Source: Aquila chrysaetos chrysaetos
Taxonomy: Eukaryota > Chordata > Aves > Accipitriformes > Accipitridae
Assembly (NCBI RefSeq): GCF_900496995.4
Contig: NC_044013.1
Location: forward strand, 43,165,554-43,229,553
Reading direction: 5' to 3'
Length of the DNA: 64,000 nucleotides
The position numbers and the translations under genes were made by a program. Positions within the stretch are counted from its first letter, which is position 1; the number at the start of each line of letters is the position of its first letter. Of the stretch, positions 22,001 through 34,345 are shown piece by piece. A model generated the notes under the pieces. It was not told where the DNA came from. It saw nothing but the letters and a program-made list of their open reading frames with translations, and did not search any database.

Positions 22001-24000
22001 ATTGTTTTATTTGTAGCACGGTGTTTACAGTGCCTGCTCACATTATCCCTCACTGATGTATAGTGATGATGCCTAAGTTAGATTTCACAACGCTGAGAAA
22101 ATTAACGCTTCAGAAGAATTTATCTCCCCCGTTACTGATGTTCTGTCAGTAGCAGCGTGCTAATATTCTCTCCAGAGAAACTAATGGCACTGACAAAAAT
22201 CACTGAACTTCTGTTCTCATCTAAATATCTAGATAAAAGACGGCATTCCTGTATGCGAGAAGCATTATTTGGTGATAGCAAACTGTTACCTGTTTTCCCC
22301 CTTTGTGAGTTACAGGGTGTTTGTTAGTTTTTCTTTTTTCTGGCCAGCTTTCTGAAACATGATTTGGCAGATGTTATTTACTCATGCTTTGCTCTCTTAC
22401 ATCTTTTCCCACAGAAGTATTAAAGCATTTAACTTTCGTTTAGGCCACCGATTCCCATTCCTTTCAACTAGAAATAACATGTCTGGATACCTGGGAGGAT
22501 CTGAGTCTCTGTGCTGATCTTTCCACCACTTTGGTTACTGCACAGCTGTGGCAGACAGCATCACTCCCCAGCCATTCCTTAGCCCTGAGAATGGTAAAAC
22601 CATGAACCTCTGATCTTGAATGCAATTTGCAAATCCTCCCAAGCAAATACTTTTGGAGAGATGAAGCACAGTCAAAAGCTGGATGCGGCCTTTATCCAAA
22701 AATGGATTTGGACTTGAGGTGAGACTTAATTTTATGTTAAATGTGATCATAAAGGCTTAGATTTTTCAAGGCATGTGAAGAGTAAATAAGCTAATTCTTG
22801 TCAGATGCTTTAAGCTTCTTTGAACATGACATGCACAAATCATGATTTTTAGGAACATCTGGACTGTGACCTGGAGTTTATAATCACAGGTTGGGTGTGT
22901 TTGCATCTGTCTTCTTCCATTGCACGGTAAGCTAAAAGTCATATTTCAGGATAAAGTCTTTTTGGAGTTTGTTTTCTCATTGCCTTTTCCCTATTAGCAA
23001 TGTGGCCTTTCTTCCTGTGGAGATTAGAAGCTCCCTGCGAACATGGTTGTGAAATGGTTTGCAGTCTCTGAGGGGTGAGCATAGATGATTTTCTCCACAT
23101 AGTGCAAATGAACTAGACTTTTACAAAACAGATTCTGTGCTAAGTGGAAAAGCGGAGGGTTCTCTCTGCAGAACACCCTGCTGGTGGTTAAACCTGGGGA
23201 TTGCCTAGCAAGGTCCATGGCCGAAGAAGTCATGCCTCTCTTCCTCAGCTATGTCACCGGAGGGCGGAGGGGCAATTTTTGGATAAGAAGAGTCATTTGA
23301 TTTCTGCACATAGTGGTGGACTTTGCAAGCATATTAATTAGTAGAAATGATGGAGACAGTCTCTTCAAAATAGACCATTATTAACTGAAATGTCAACAGT
23401 AATAAACTTCACAGGGGGGCATCTGGCAGCTGCTGGATTAGACTAATGGTTTACCATTGACAGCCCTGAGCTGGAGCTGATCAGGAGGCTGATCCTTTGA
23501 GGAAGGTGATTTCTGTCCATCCCTCCCTCCCCAGCGCAGCTTCTGAACGGGCTGTTCGACTGGGGCGTCATCCCAGTGTTCATTTCTGCAGTGGCTTGAG
23601 TCATGCCAAAGGCTGCATTGTGAGAATGCCATTCAGCTGCTCTTTGATTTCACTGGTAACCAGGTCTATTAAATGAATCCCTCCAAATGAATATTCAGCC
23701 TTACATACTCATAAGTTTGTGAATAAAGCCCTGCTGGTGGGATGAACTGCTAGAGCTTTCCTGTACACAAAAAGCATGTGCATTTCTAGATAGAAAAATG
23801 AGAGTGTAACATTTTAAAGCTATAAGGAATTCGAATATTTAATGTTTTGGAAAGCTGATTTGAAAGTAAAAATCCAGGCAGAGATTTACTCATTTTCTCA
23901 TTAAGCCACCTGAAACGAATCACAATGGCTGCTCAAGATGCTTTCACTGAAGGACACGGACATTTGCCAGTACTAATCAAAACAGTGCGGGCTTGGGAAT
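16005..24000. other. gene-poor DNA with candidate conserved noncoding blocks
   Basis: Unique, mostly AT-rich sequence without recognised exons. A short GT run lies near 17725. Smooth AT-rich blocks with homeodomain-type TAAT motifs occur at about 21070-21270, 22000-22450, 23290-23420 and 23640-23740. A roughly 30-base match to a CR1 3' end (GACTGGATGATCTAGGAGGT, 21481-21500) is too short to call. Repeats are otherwise absent. Confidence 0.45.
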
Positions 24001-27000
24001 ACTGCAGCTCGCAGACTTGGCCAAGCAACAGGGAAGCCAGCCAGAGCCAGTGCGTTTGCTGGATCTGCTCTGCCTCGGCGCTGGCGGAGGGACGGCGTGC
24101 GGAGCTGTGGCAGCAGAGCATCTCCCGACCCGGGGAGCAAAACCTGCCCCTGCAACACCACCGGCACCAGCCTCGCCTGTGTGCCTGGGCTGTGGCAAGA
24201 GCCGTGGTGCCTGGTTGGTGGCGGGGGGGTTGACGGGGGCTTAGGAACTTTCTTCTCTCTTGTGCTGGCGCCAGTTGATGCTCTGAGATTCACAACGGCG
24301 GATCCAAACCTCCACGGTCCTGGCGACTCCGCAAGCCTGCAGACCCCGGTGCTACCCACTGCTAAGTAAACATTAAACCTCCATCTTATAGGCATGTCAT
24401 GAGACGATTAATGCTTCTGAAGTACTTTGAAACCCTTGGATGACAAGCAGGCTAAAACATTGCTAGTCCCTGGGGAGCTTTCCCCTTCAGCGAGGAATTT
24501 TGTTTTTTTATTTAGTGAGCAGTGCTGTCTGAGGACTGTCCTGACAGTGATTACTTCTGAGGCAAAGCAGCAGCGCATTCACAAGGCGCTGCTGAATTTT
24601 AAATGGACTCCAGTTTATCATTGAAATACAGCAATGGAGCAAACAATCCCTGTTGCCCCACTGCAGCAAGCCTGACCTGAGTCTCCAGAAATGGCTCTAC
24701 AACTTAGTGCAAAAAAGGCACACACAGAAATCACAGTGCAATGTGAACAAGTTCAAGAGGTCCTACCTTTTTTCCTCAGGCAAAAATGTATGGAGCCAGA
24801 TAATTCACCTTTTCTGTGGGAAAGTCTTACCTTGTGTTGCATCTTTAAGTGGAGTAGTGATCTCTCCTTATACCTCAGGGGGAGGTCTGGGGCAGTTCAG
24901 CAATGCCAATAAACAATGTTACGATAATGAAGATTATTTAAATGTACTAGTTTTTCTACCATTTCTTGTGCTACCCATGGGAGCAAGTATTTTCTGGTGT
25001 GTGAGCAGGCTGTAGAATTGAACCCTCTTCCTTTTTAAAAAATGCTTTACAAGAACAGAAATGTCTTCAGAGGTTCACTTGCCTGATACCCTAACTAGGG
25101 ACTGTGAACACAGCACATGCCGTGCAGAAGCCAAATAACCCTCCAGGAATTCTTCCTATTAAAATAATTGCTAGGGCAGAGGAATACTGCAAACAGCTGT
25201 GGTTCATCCCATAAACATATTCTCCCTCCTTTTGGAGCCTCGGCTTCCAACTTATGCCAGAGCCTGTCAGCTGCAGGAATAGTGGAACATATTTCCTTTG
25301 CAGAAATGAAATGATTACTGTTGAATAAATATGTTGTGCATAGAACTGAACTATCCAGTGAGTACTGCATATGCAAAAAGGAAAAAAGTGACAGTGTTTC
25401 ACACTGAAATGAGCTGAAGTGACAGTTCATCTGCCTAACACGGTGGCAGTGGATCTGCCTTGTGTTAGCAGCCTAGCAACACTGAGTTTAATGAAAAAAA
25501 TCCCCTGAAATCAGTTCGGCTCTGAATGGCACCATCTTGCCATTACAGTGCACTCACCCTGACTGGGAAGCAGGCTGTAAAACGTCAGGGGGATGTGCCA
25601 GTAGAGAGGTTCCCCTGCAAACCCAGCGTCCTCCTTCTGTTGACAGCCGGTCCTTCTCCACGGCATCACGTGCATCCCCAGCCGGGTGTGCTGGTGGGTC
25701 GGGGTATCCAGCCCCTGACGCCTCCCCCCGCGCTGCTCTTCTGCAGAGCTGGGAGCTCCAGCGCAGAGCAGGGACGGAGAGGGTCTTCTCGGGACCCTTG
25801 TGCTGACTGCAATGGAGGATGTCTGGGCAGATTTATTTATTCTTATTATGCCTTTCTCCCAGAAATGGCCCCAAAATGAAAGCCTTGCTGCTTAGCCCAG
25901 GATGTACGACTCTGGTCCCTGGTCCATCCACCTCTGTTGGTAAGCTCCCAATTCGTTTCAGAGGGCTGAAGCTTCCCGACTGCCCCATCAGGCCACCAGC
26001 AAGGGTCCTCCCTTCTCCCTCTTTGCTCTGGCCAAGCTTGGTGTCCGTCAGACTGCGGCTTGCAGCTGCTTTGTCAACTTGGCTCGAAATCGGCCGTTGC
26101 AGTGACAGACGGTGCTGAGCAGGACGCACGGCTCTCCTGTTAGGTGGAGACTTCATTATTGTGAGGAAAAGCTATTTCCTGGGTTTTGTTTTACAGTGTT
26201 GTGAAAAATAAAACGAGGCCCCTGGGGGTTGAGAAGACTGACTGACTAAGCAGATTGTTAATACTTGATTTGAAAGAAGGATTAAATTTTAGAGCTGGCA
26301 GTGGCGTTGGTCTGCAGAGGTAAGTGTACTGTGATGCTCACGTGGTGTGGGCGGTGGTGGGATCCATGTTCCAGCCTTGAGACTTGCTCTGAGCAAATAG
26401 CACCATGTCGCCTTGCTCTGACTTTGCCCTTATTTCTGAGATGGCAATGCTTTGGGGAAGGAACTTTCTGAGCCTTTTGCATTCTGCTTGTGCCTGGGCT
26501 TCTCGGTTGGAAGAGCTGCCATGCAGTAAAGGTTGCTCCTGAGTTTGCAGGCGGTGATGGGCGATGTTTGTTGGCAGCTGCCAAGCCCAGCACTTCGGGG
26601 ACGGCTGTGTGCGGTGTGGCCTCTGTTCCCCCGTTTAGCGTGCCCCGCGAGAGAGCGTGTGTAGGGAGGGGGACATGGTTGGAAGGTGGGAGCTCTTTCA
26701 CCTGGCTTTGCCATTGCAGCCACCACACCATGAAATAAATCCCTCAGTTACAGGGAGCATGTGGAAAGGTGTTCATGTGACATGTTTCTTCAAAGCTTCG
26801 GCAGCCAGCCTCTGTCCCCGTGTCTCCTGAGCACAATTTGTGTCCACCAGCAGTCTCAGCTGGATCTGCTGAGACTGTGAGTCCTCCTGGTGCAGAAAGC
26901 ACCGGGGCAGCATCCCTGCAGGCAGGACTATGCCTGGGTGGCCTGGGGGTGCTGGTCACCGCTGGCTTCTGCTGCCGAGGGAGCAGAGGCAGGGACCTTC

Positions 27001-29708
27001 GCTTGGGGTGGTGAAAGCAGGATGGGTGAATCCCAGCCCACATCTTTAGCAGGGCACTAAATTAATCACTGTAAAATGCTCCACCATCGGCGCAGGTCGC
27101 TCGCCTGACAAATGGGAGAGAGCTGTGACGGTCCTAATGCCCAGTGCCGGTGATCCCCAGAGCGGGGCTGAGCATAAGGAGTTGATGAATCGCCCTGGAG
27201 ATATCCAGGTACCCACATCCCCCAGGCTGCAGGAAACACTTCTGAACCAGTTCCTTTTACCCCTTAAATTAACATCAGTGAAACTGGAGTAAATGTTTTT
27301 AAGAGAAGTTGAGAGCTAATAACAGATGGAGCCGAGGCTGTTTTGGCATTCCCCCCGGTGCTGCGGGGCTGGTTGACACGCAGAGCTGTAAGAGCTTCAA
27401 TCAATGCACGGCGTCCACGATACCCTGAGCCCGGGGAGCCCCGGAGCACCTCCGCCACAGCCTCCCAGGAGAGCCGGGGAGGTGCACACCGGCATCCTCG
27501 CTGCTCGTAGCGCGCAGTGCATGCGCTGGAACGCAGGCTGGTGCAGCCCCCCGCACCGCTGCGGGACTTGAGGTGACTGCTTTGGCCGCAGTCAGTGTTC
27601 AGAGAGGCTCCAGCCTGGCTGCTTGTTCTGCTTTCCAACCTGGCCGTAGAGTTAGTCTGACAATACTTATTTTTCATGAATATCAGCTGCCTTTTGTGCT
27701 GTTTCTTTATTATTTTGACCAGGGGCTTTGCCAAATTATAATCTAATCTCGAATAATTTACAGATGGGCATCATTTCAATCTATCTCAGCCCAATGGGAA
27801 CACATATGATTCTCTAGCAGGTTTTGATTGCCTGGCTGATTTAAAGCATGATCTGAAGAAAAGCCTCATTTGGGAAGGGCTGGAGCTCCCGGGTGCACTC
27901 GCACTGTGCCTCTCCTCGCGGCACAGCCCTGCCGTCCGTCTGTGTGACCGGTGGCAAAGGGCCGAGCTGGGGAGGGCAGGAGGGTGGGCGACCCTGGGGC
28001 CAGAGGGGCTCGGGGTCCCTGGGCTGGGACCACCAGGCGCTGCTGGGCTGTGGTTTGCTGTTACAGAAATCTGGGCGAGAGCGGGAGCCCCTGGACCCGC
28101 CGATCCACCCGGGGCAGCTGCCTGGTGCTGGGCAGGGCGATGCAGAGAGGGAGGTGAGATGAGACAGAGCAAACCCCAGTCTGTAGCTGCAAAGGGACAT
28201 TAGGGAAAAAATGCAGAGGTCAATGGGAACTGTATTTTCCCTAGTTTTATGGGCTTGGTATTCGTCTGACAAAGTCAAACCCTCTGACAGGCCCATTTAT
28301 TTCTGTAAGTCACGTCTGACTGGAGGAGATGAGCAATGGACACTGCCACCTATGAACCTGATGTATTGGCGAGCTGTCATCAGCCCTTACTGTCACAGCT
28401 GTATTTCTTCCCGCTCGGCGTGCGGGAAGGGGAAGGTTTTGCAGGGAGCAGCGTTCGCCTGGCACGCCGGCTCCGCGATCTGCCTGTCATGCTGCTAAAA
28501 TAGACTGCGCCATATTTGCAAAATATTGTTAATCAAGAGACACAGTTCAAGGCATTTGACTGGCACATCCAGTTAAGTGGTAGCAAACACATGTTGTAAA
28601 ACTACTGTGCTGAGGCCACCTTCCTAATGAATGCAAAGTGGGAGCAATCAATCAGAGCCTCGAGAGCAGTCAGCACTCAGCTCCCTGCATCTGCAAACGC
28701 AAATTGAATGAACAATAATGAGTGTTATCTAATTAGTCCACACAGCTGCAACGTTACAGCCCCATATAGGACATACCTTGTTAAATTTCATGGTATGTAT
28801 AATAGAGTGTCTAAGTTAAAATGATTGAGATTCACCATGTGCATGCCTAGTACAATACAGATAGGTAGATTCTTAGTAATAAATGCATTATCCTCAGCAG
28901 ATGGCCTCTGGATTAACTAATGCAAGAATCTCTTTAACGGTAAGCTAGTTAAAGTGCAAATTAGCCAGTGCAACACAGTTGTTTGGTGTGTGAGTGCTTT
29001 GGCCCAGGATCATCTGTAGGCTGGGAGCAGAGACCTCACCGTCATGGGGCCGGTCCTCAGTAAGCTTTCTCATGCAGCTGCTTCTCCAGGAGCTTTGTCA
29101 CTCGGTTTGGAGGGTCTTGGGGGAGGACGGGGAAGAGAGCTGTCTCAGGGCACTGTGCCATGGGGAGCTGCCACGTGCATGTCTTCCACGGGTGGTTTCT
29201 TTGGATCCAGTGGTTTTAAGCTGGGGGCCTTAGTCCTCTGCAAGCCATGGAGCAATATCCTTTGCCGACAAGCCTCCTGAGAAGCAAACATGCCTCCCTC
29301 ACCCCAAATTGCAGGTGGGAGTTCTGCTTGTGCTCAGGCTTACCCTGTCCCTAAACACACTCCTCAGCAATCACACTCCTGGTGTGACCATGCAGAAGAT
29401 TTTCTTTTGCATTGTCCAATAACCTTGGTTTTTTGAAGCACTTGGCATGAAGCGATGCTGGAAAGAAAATGATAAATGATTTAGGATCTGCAGCTGAAAA
29501 CTCATTCTCTCAAGCAGCCCTCGATTCTCTCAAGCAGTGTTTGAACTGGATGCACATGCTGATCATCATCAGGGCTTAGGAGTTTTTGAGTCACTTGTGA
29601 CTCAGTCCTGATTACGTTCATAGTGACTTGTTTACTTGTGAGGGATGCTCCAACCACTTCCTCTAGGCTGCTAGTAAGAATCCCACGGAAAAAGGTACGT
29701 TCCAGTGG
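24001..29708. other. gene-poor DNA, GC-rich patches then a conserved-looking block
   Basis: GC-rich, CpG-containing patches lie at 24030-24330, 25630-25800, 27340-27570 and 27890-28150. They produce long overlapping open frames without recognisable domains. AT-rich blocks at 27640-27850 and 28500-28990 look like conserved noncoding elements. A 14-bp direct repeat, ATTCTCTCAAGCAG, occurs twice near 29503-29540. Confidence 0.45.
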
Positions 29709-29713
29709 GCAAG
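29709..29713. repeat. left target-site duplication GCAAG
   Basis: GCAAG directly precedes the LTR's terminal TG and is repeated exactly after its terminal CA at 30565-30569. A 5-bp duplication is usual for ERVL-type (class III) retroviral integration. Confidence 0.8.
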
Positions 29714-30564
29714 TGTGGTGGGCTGACCCTGGCTGGACACCAGGCACCCACCCAGCTGCTCTATGACTCCCCCCCTCAGCTGGACAGGGGAGAGAAAATG
29801 TAATGAAAGGCTCATGGGTCGAGATAAGGACAGGGAGGGATCACTCACCAATTACCATCATGGACAAAACAGACTTGACCGGGGGGAATTAGTTTCATTT
29901 ATTACCAATCACATCAGAGTAGGATAATGAGAAATAAACCCAAATCTTAGAACACCTTCCCCACACCCCTTCCTTCTTCCCAGGCACAGCTTCACTCCCA
30001 AATTCCCCAACTCCTCCCCCTCAGCAGCGCAGGGGGATGGGGAATGGGAGTTGGGGTCAGTTCATCGCACCTTGGCTCTGCCGCTCCTTCCTCCTGAGGG
30101 GAAGGACTCCTCACTCATCCCCTGCTCTGGCGTGGGGTCCTCCGTGGGGTGCAGGTGGAGATCTGCTCCACCGTGGACCTCCACGGGCTGCAGGGGGACA
30201 GCCTGCCTCACCATGGTCTTCACCACAGGCTGCAGGGGAATCTCTGCTCCGGCACCTGGAGCATCTCCTCCACCTCCTTCTTCACTGACCTGGGGGTCTG
30301 CAGGGCTGTTTCTCACACGTTCTCACTCCTCTCTTCGGCTGCAGTTTGTGTTGCGCAGCAACTTTTTTTTCCTCTTCTTAAATATGTTATTCCAGAGGCA
30401 CTACCACCATCAATGATGTGCTCGGCATTGCCCAGCGGCAGGTCCATCTTGGACTCAGCTGGCATTAGCTCCATGGGACACAGGGGAAGCTTCTAGCAGC
30501 TTCTGACAGAAGCCACCCCTGTAGCCGCCCCGCTACCAAAACCTTGCCATGCAAATGCAATACA
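29714..30564 (-). mobile_element. solo LTR of an avian endogenous retrovirus (ERVL-like)
   Basis: This 851-bp element begins TG, ends CA, and is flanked by GCAAG on both sides. Read on the minus strand it starts TGTATTGCATTTGCATGGCA, carries a TATA-like ATATTTAAG near 30379-30387, and ends in CCCACCACA. I recognise the type as a common bird LTR. No gag, pol or env sequence adjoins it, so it is the product of recombination between two LTRs. It contains only short open frames and cannot encode viral proteins. Its TATA region could act as a promoter toward lower coordinates, but no transcript evidence exists here. Confidence 0.88.
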
Positions 30565-30569
30565 GCAAG
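30565..30569. repeat. right target-site duplication GCAAG
   Basis: Exact copy of the five bases before the LTR. The perfect match argues for a fairly recent insertion, or at least no change at either site since. Confidence 0.8.
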
Positions 30570-33500
30570 TCAGCCTCCCTCCACTGACTGTATTGAAACC
30601 TGAATATTCTGCCCAGGCTCCGCGGCTGGATGATCAGAAGACCTGCCTTGGGCTAGTCCTACCTAACATCATCCAGCGGCACGCAGCGGTACCCAGGCTG
30701 ACTCTCACCGACTGAGCACATCCACCGGCTGCGTCTCTGGTGGGAGCAGCAGCGTGTGCTTGCTGCGGAGCTGATCCAGCTGAAAATTAGCTCTGTGCAT
30801 TCGTCTGGCTCTCACTTTACCTGCACCGAGACTAGAAACCCATTTCACAGGAGTTCTTAACGATGAGAAGGAGCTAGGGCCAAATTTATCCCCGAGACAG
30901 TTCTATTCAAAACCATGTCAGGAATTTGGCCAAAAAAGTATTTCAGGGAATTCTTGAGTCTTTGTCACCTTCATGTTCAACAATATCTGCTCTTCCCGCA
31001 AAATCTGTGGTGACACTGCAGGGGATGGTGTTTAAATATTGATACTTTAGCAGCTTATGTTTTTAAGACATTTTAAATTATGCACATTTTTATTGGACTC
31101 AGAGGTTCATCATCAAATTAGTCTCTTCCAGATGCGCAGGAGGGTGTTTAGTAGCTCCGCATTGATTTCTGCCTCAACCTTTGAATTCTTGTGACTGGAT
31201 GCATCTTACTGCCTTGGCAAGGTAAACAAATCCACAGGCCTTTATTTGAGCGCTGCTGGTTAGTAGCCATAAACGTGTAATGAACAACTCGGTATCCTTG
31301 GAATTAGATCTTCTTAACAATCATTAGTTTCATCCCTTGCCATTTTAATAAACCTCTTGGTAGCAGGCCAGAGCCAATTATATTTGTGCTTTGAAAATTA
31401 TAAAACAAGGAGAAAAACTGTGTATTGCCACAAAGTGGTGAAAATTTTAACTGGCCTAAGACTGCGACATGTGCAGGACTCATCTGTCGTCTATCTGAGG
31501 TTGAGAATTTAGTATTGGAGACAATATTAAGGGAGTCTATATTTATTTTGCATGTTTATGGATTCTTCCACCTGATGCTAAGGCGGCATCGGTGTGCATG
31601 TCCTGCCGTGGCAGCGGTGGCCTGACCGCTGGGCTTCCACATCCCTCGCTTGGGCCCTGCGGACCCGAGACACCTGCCCAGCACAACCCAGCAGGTCACA
31701 TCGTGAGAGCTTCAGTGAATTAGCTCTGATTAAAAAGTGTTTTTTTGAAAGATCCCTGGCCAATGACCCACTGAAATCCTTAGAAGCGAGGATGACTGTT
31801 ACAATATAGTGACTGAATTACTTGTAATTGTTTGAGAGTGATGGAGAGCTGTGGGCACTTGTCACTAAAGCCCAGGTCTGGGAGTCCAAGGGCTGGCTTT
31901 TCATTTCCCCCCCCTTCTGCAGCCCTGGACAGATCATGGAGCATCCCTGTGGACTGGGTCTCTGCTCTGGCGCATCCTTGCCTGTCAGGATGAGCCCAAG
32001 GGTGCACACAGCCCAGCGCGGTGCCTGGGAAGGAGCTCGGCAACTCCCAAGTGCTCTTTCTATTCCCGCTGTATACAGAGTGCCGTGCCCTGGCTGCTGT
32101 ACAAGGTGAGGGTTTTCCCTCCACACAAAGAATTTACTCTCTAAAAATGCGGAAAGTGGTGTCATCCCTTATCTAAAGGATAAACACACTTGTGTAACTG
32201 TTTTTTTCTTTAGATTTGGTGAATGGGCTCTGCATTGTTCAGTGGGACTTTTGCAAAGTGCAGTGAGAAGAGAAGATGTATTTGCACAAAGTATGACTAT
32301 TGTGTGGGCTCTTCCTACAAGAAAATCATTAATAAAAGATCCATTCATTCTTCTCCGGGTGGTTCTTATGCCATCATGCACAAGATATATTTTTTGAGTG
32401 ACATGATAAGTTTCTAGGATGCAACATCAGTTTTGCAGGAGAGCCTCTGGCATTAGTGAGAGGAGAATGGTAACACAAACCGTAAAAATAACAGATGGAA
32501 GGCAGATATAATAAAATGGAAGCACAGGCAAATTATAAAACCATTCAAACTGTTCATGCAGATAAAACAAGGAAACAAAACCACATCTGAAATCACAAGG
32601 ACCGGGTGTTTGTTGGGGAAAAAAAATGTTTGATTTTGTTGTTTGTTAGTGTTGTTTGCAGTGGAGGCATTCAAGTTCAAAAGACCTGAAGGAGAAGCAG
32701 CGATTTCTGTTGCAGGGGAAACTTTTGCTGTGACACCATCATTTGTGGTGAGGATCATTTTCGGTGTGGAGGCTTAAAGATGGTGGTTTTTTTCTCAACC
32801 CACACTGCAAATGTTAATGTTCATCTTGTGCCAGTGCAATTAATTTATTGCAAAAATAAAATATCATCTAAATAATTTAAGAAACATGAAGGGAAAAAGA
32901 GCCCTCAAAAACCTAAAGGGCAGCTGAATACAAAAGTGGAAACACAAAATGATGCTGGGATCTTCTGGTGCGTTCCTGGATGTTTGATGGGCTAGCTGCC
33001 AGGGAGAAGGCTGACATGATGGCATGGTGGTCAGGAGCAGACCTCAGTGAGAGCAGGGATATCCCCTGGGGAGACGCAGACTCCTGGGGGCTTCTGCGAA
33101 CACGCTGAGCCAGGAGACAGGCTGCAATTCAGGAGTGGCTTTAAAAATAGCCATAGCATGAATGTCTCTCTGTTTTTTACAGGAGATTGTGGTCTCGGGG
33201 ATTTGCTCTGAGGCTGGAATAGAGCTGGGGTTTATCCGGGACTAAAGGCCCAGGTTGTGGGATGTTTTTTACCGGTAACCATGAGTTGTCCCATTTGAAC
33301 TGGGACACACTGAGCATCTAGTTGTGGTCCGGACCCCCAAGGGAGTTGCAGGCCATTGCATCCAGGCGGGCTTTATCCTCGTCGTTCACTGGTGGCTTTA
33401 GACATGCAGGCAAGGTCCTGGGCTCGCCCGTGGAAGATCCCGAGGCATCTCTGACGTGCTGCTGCCGCTGCTCCCCTCCGGCACGTGCTGCTCCTCAGCA

Positions 33501-33994
33501 CCTCGGGCTTGCAGATGTAGGGAAACAGCTTTGTGGAAGTGTCGTGTCTGCCTGCGGGCAGGACAGCTTGGTGTGAGGCAGAGCCCGGGACCTGTGGCGG
33601 TGGGCAGCGTCTGCAGAGAGGTGAGGCCGTGCACAGTCCTTGTGAGGCCGTGCGTGGGTGACGTGGAGGTTGTTTCTGTGCTCCTGTGACAGGGCTGATA
33701 ACCGTGACTGATACTCCTGCTGCCGGACCCGCGTGCTGAACCGAACCGACCTCGCTGCCCTTCGTGCATGGCTCACAGTGCCCACTGTGCCGCTGCGATT
33801 TTGAGAGTGACAATAATTGATCCATAAACCTCTGTGGTTGGACACCCCCCCTGTGCAGACCCTGGCTTTGAGGGCTTCGCTGGCAGGTGAGCTCGTGGCC
33901 CTCGGTTCATTGATGAAGGATGCTGGAGGCTGTGAGCACCACAGAATGTCTGGTAAGATGATTTTAAAAGACCCAAACAAAAGACTAGGTACGT
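30570..33994. other. gene-poor DNA
   Basis: Unique sequence with AT-rich, conserved-looking stretches at 31030-31440 and 32430-32560, and moderately GC-rich DNA at 33320-33770. Overlapping long open frames there (up to about 150-189 codons on the minus strand) have no recognised domain. I see no repeats. Confidence 0.45.
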
Positions 33995-34345
33995 TGGAGC
34001 ACGCAAAATCATCTAGCCAGTACCCTGTCTCCAGCAGAAACTGGACAAACACCAAGTGATCCATGCCTACAAATAAGCCTCCCTGTTTCCAGTAATTAGC
34101 AGATTAGAGAATTCCTGAGCCAGAAGTTGCATTGGGACCAAGGGGCTTAATAGCCACAGATAGGTTTCTCTGAATTAACTGAATCCGTTTTGAACCCATT
34201 TATCCTTCTGGCCATCATGCATCTCACAGTTTAATTACACACTGCCTGATGATTTAACTGGGTGCCCCTTTCCTGTTGTACTGAGCATAAGGAAGAGACT
34301 TTCATAGTCTCACCTTCACACCATTTATCCAAAATCTCACTGCAG
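33995..34345 (-). mobile_element. ancient CR1-family fragment
   Basis: Between the phrases AAAATCATCTAGCCAGTACC, TTTCCAGTAATTAGCAGATT, CCTGAGCCAGAAGTTGCATT and CACAGTTTAATTACACACTG, the order and spacing match an old amniote CR1 3' region that I remember from bird, turtle and crocodile genomes, in reverse orientation. It is much more diverged than the 11.5-kb and 60.3-kb copies and has no coding capacity. Boundaries are approximate. Confidence 0.7.
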
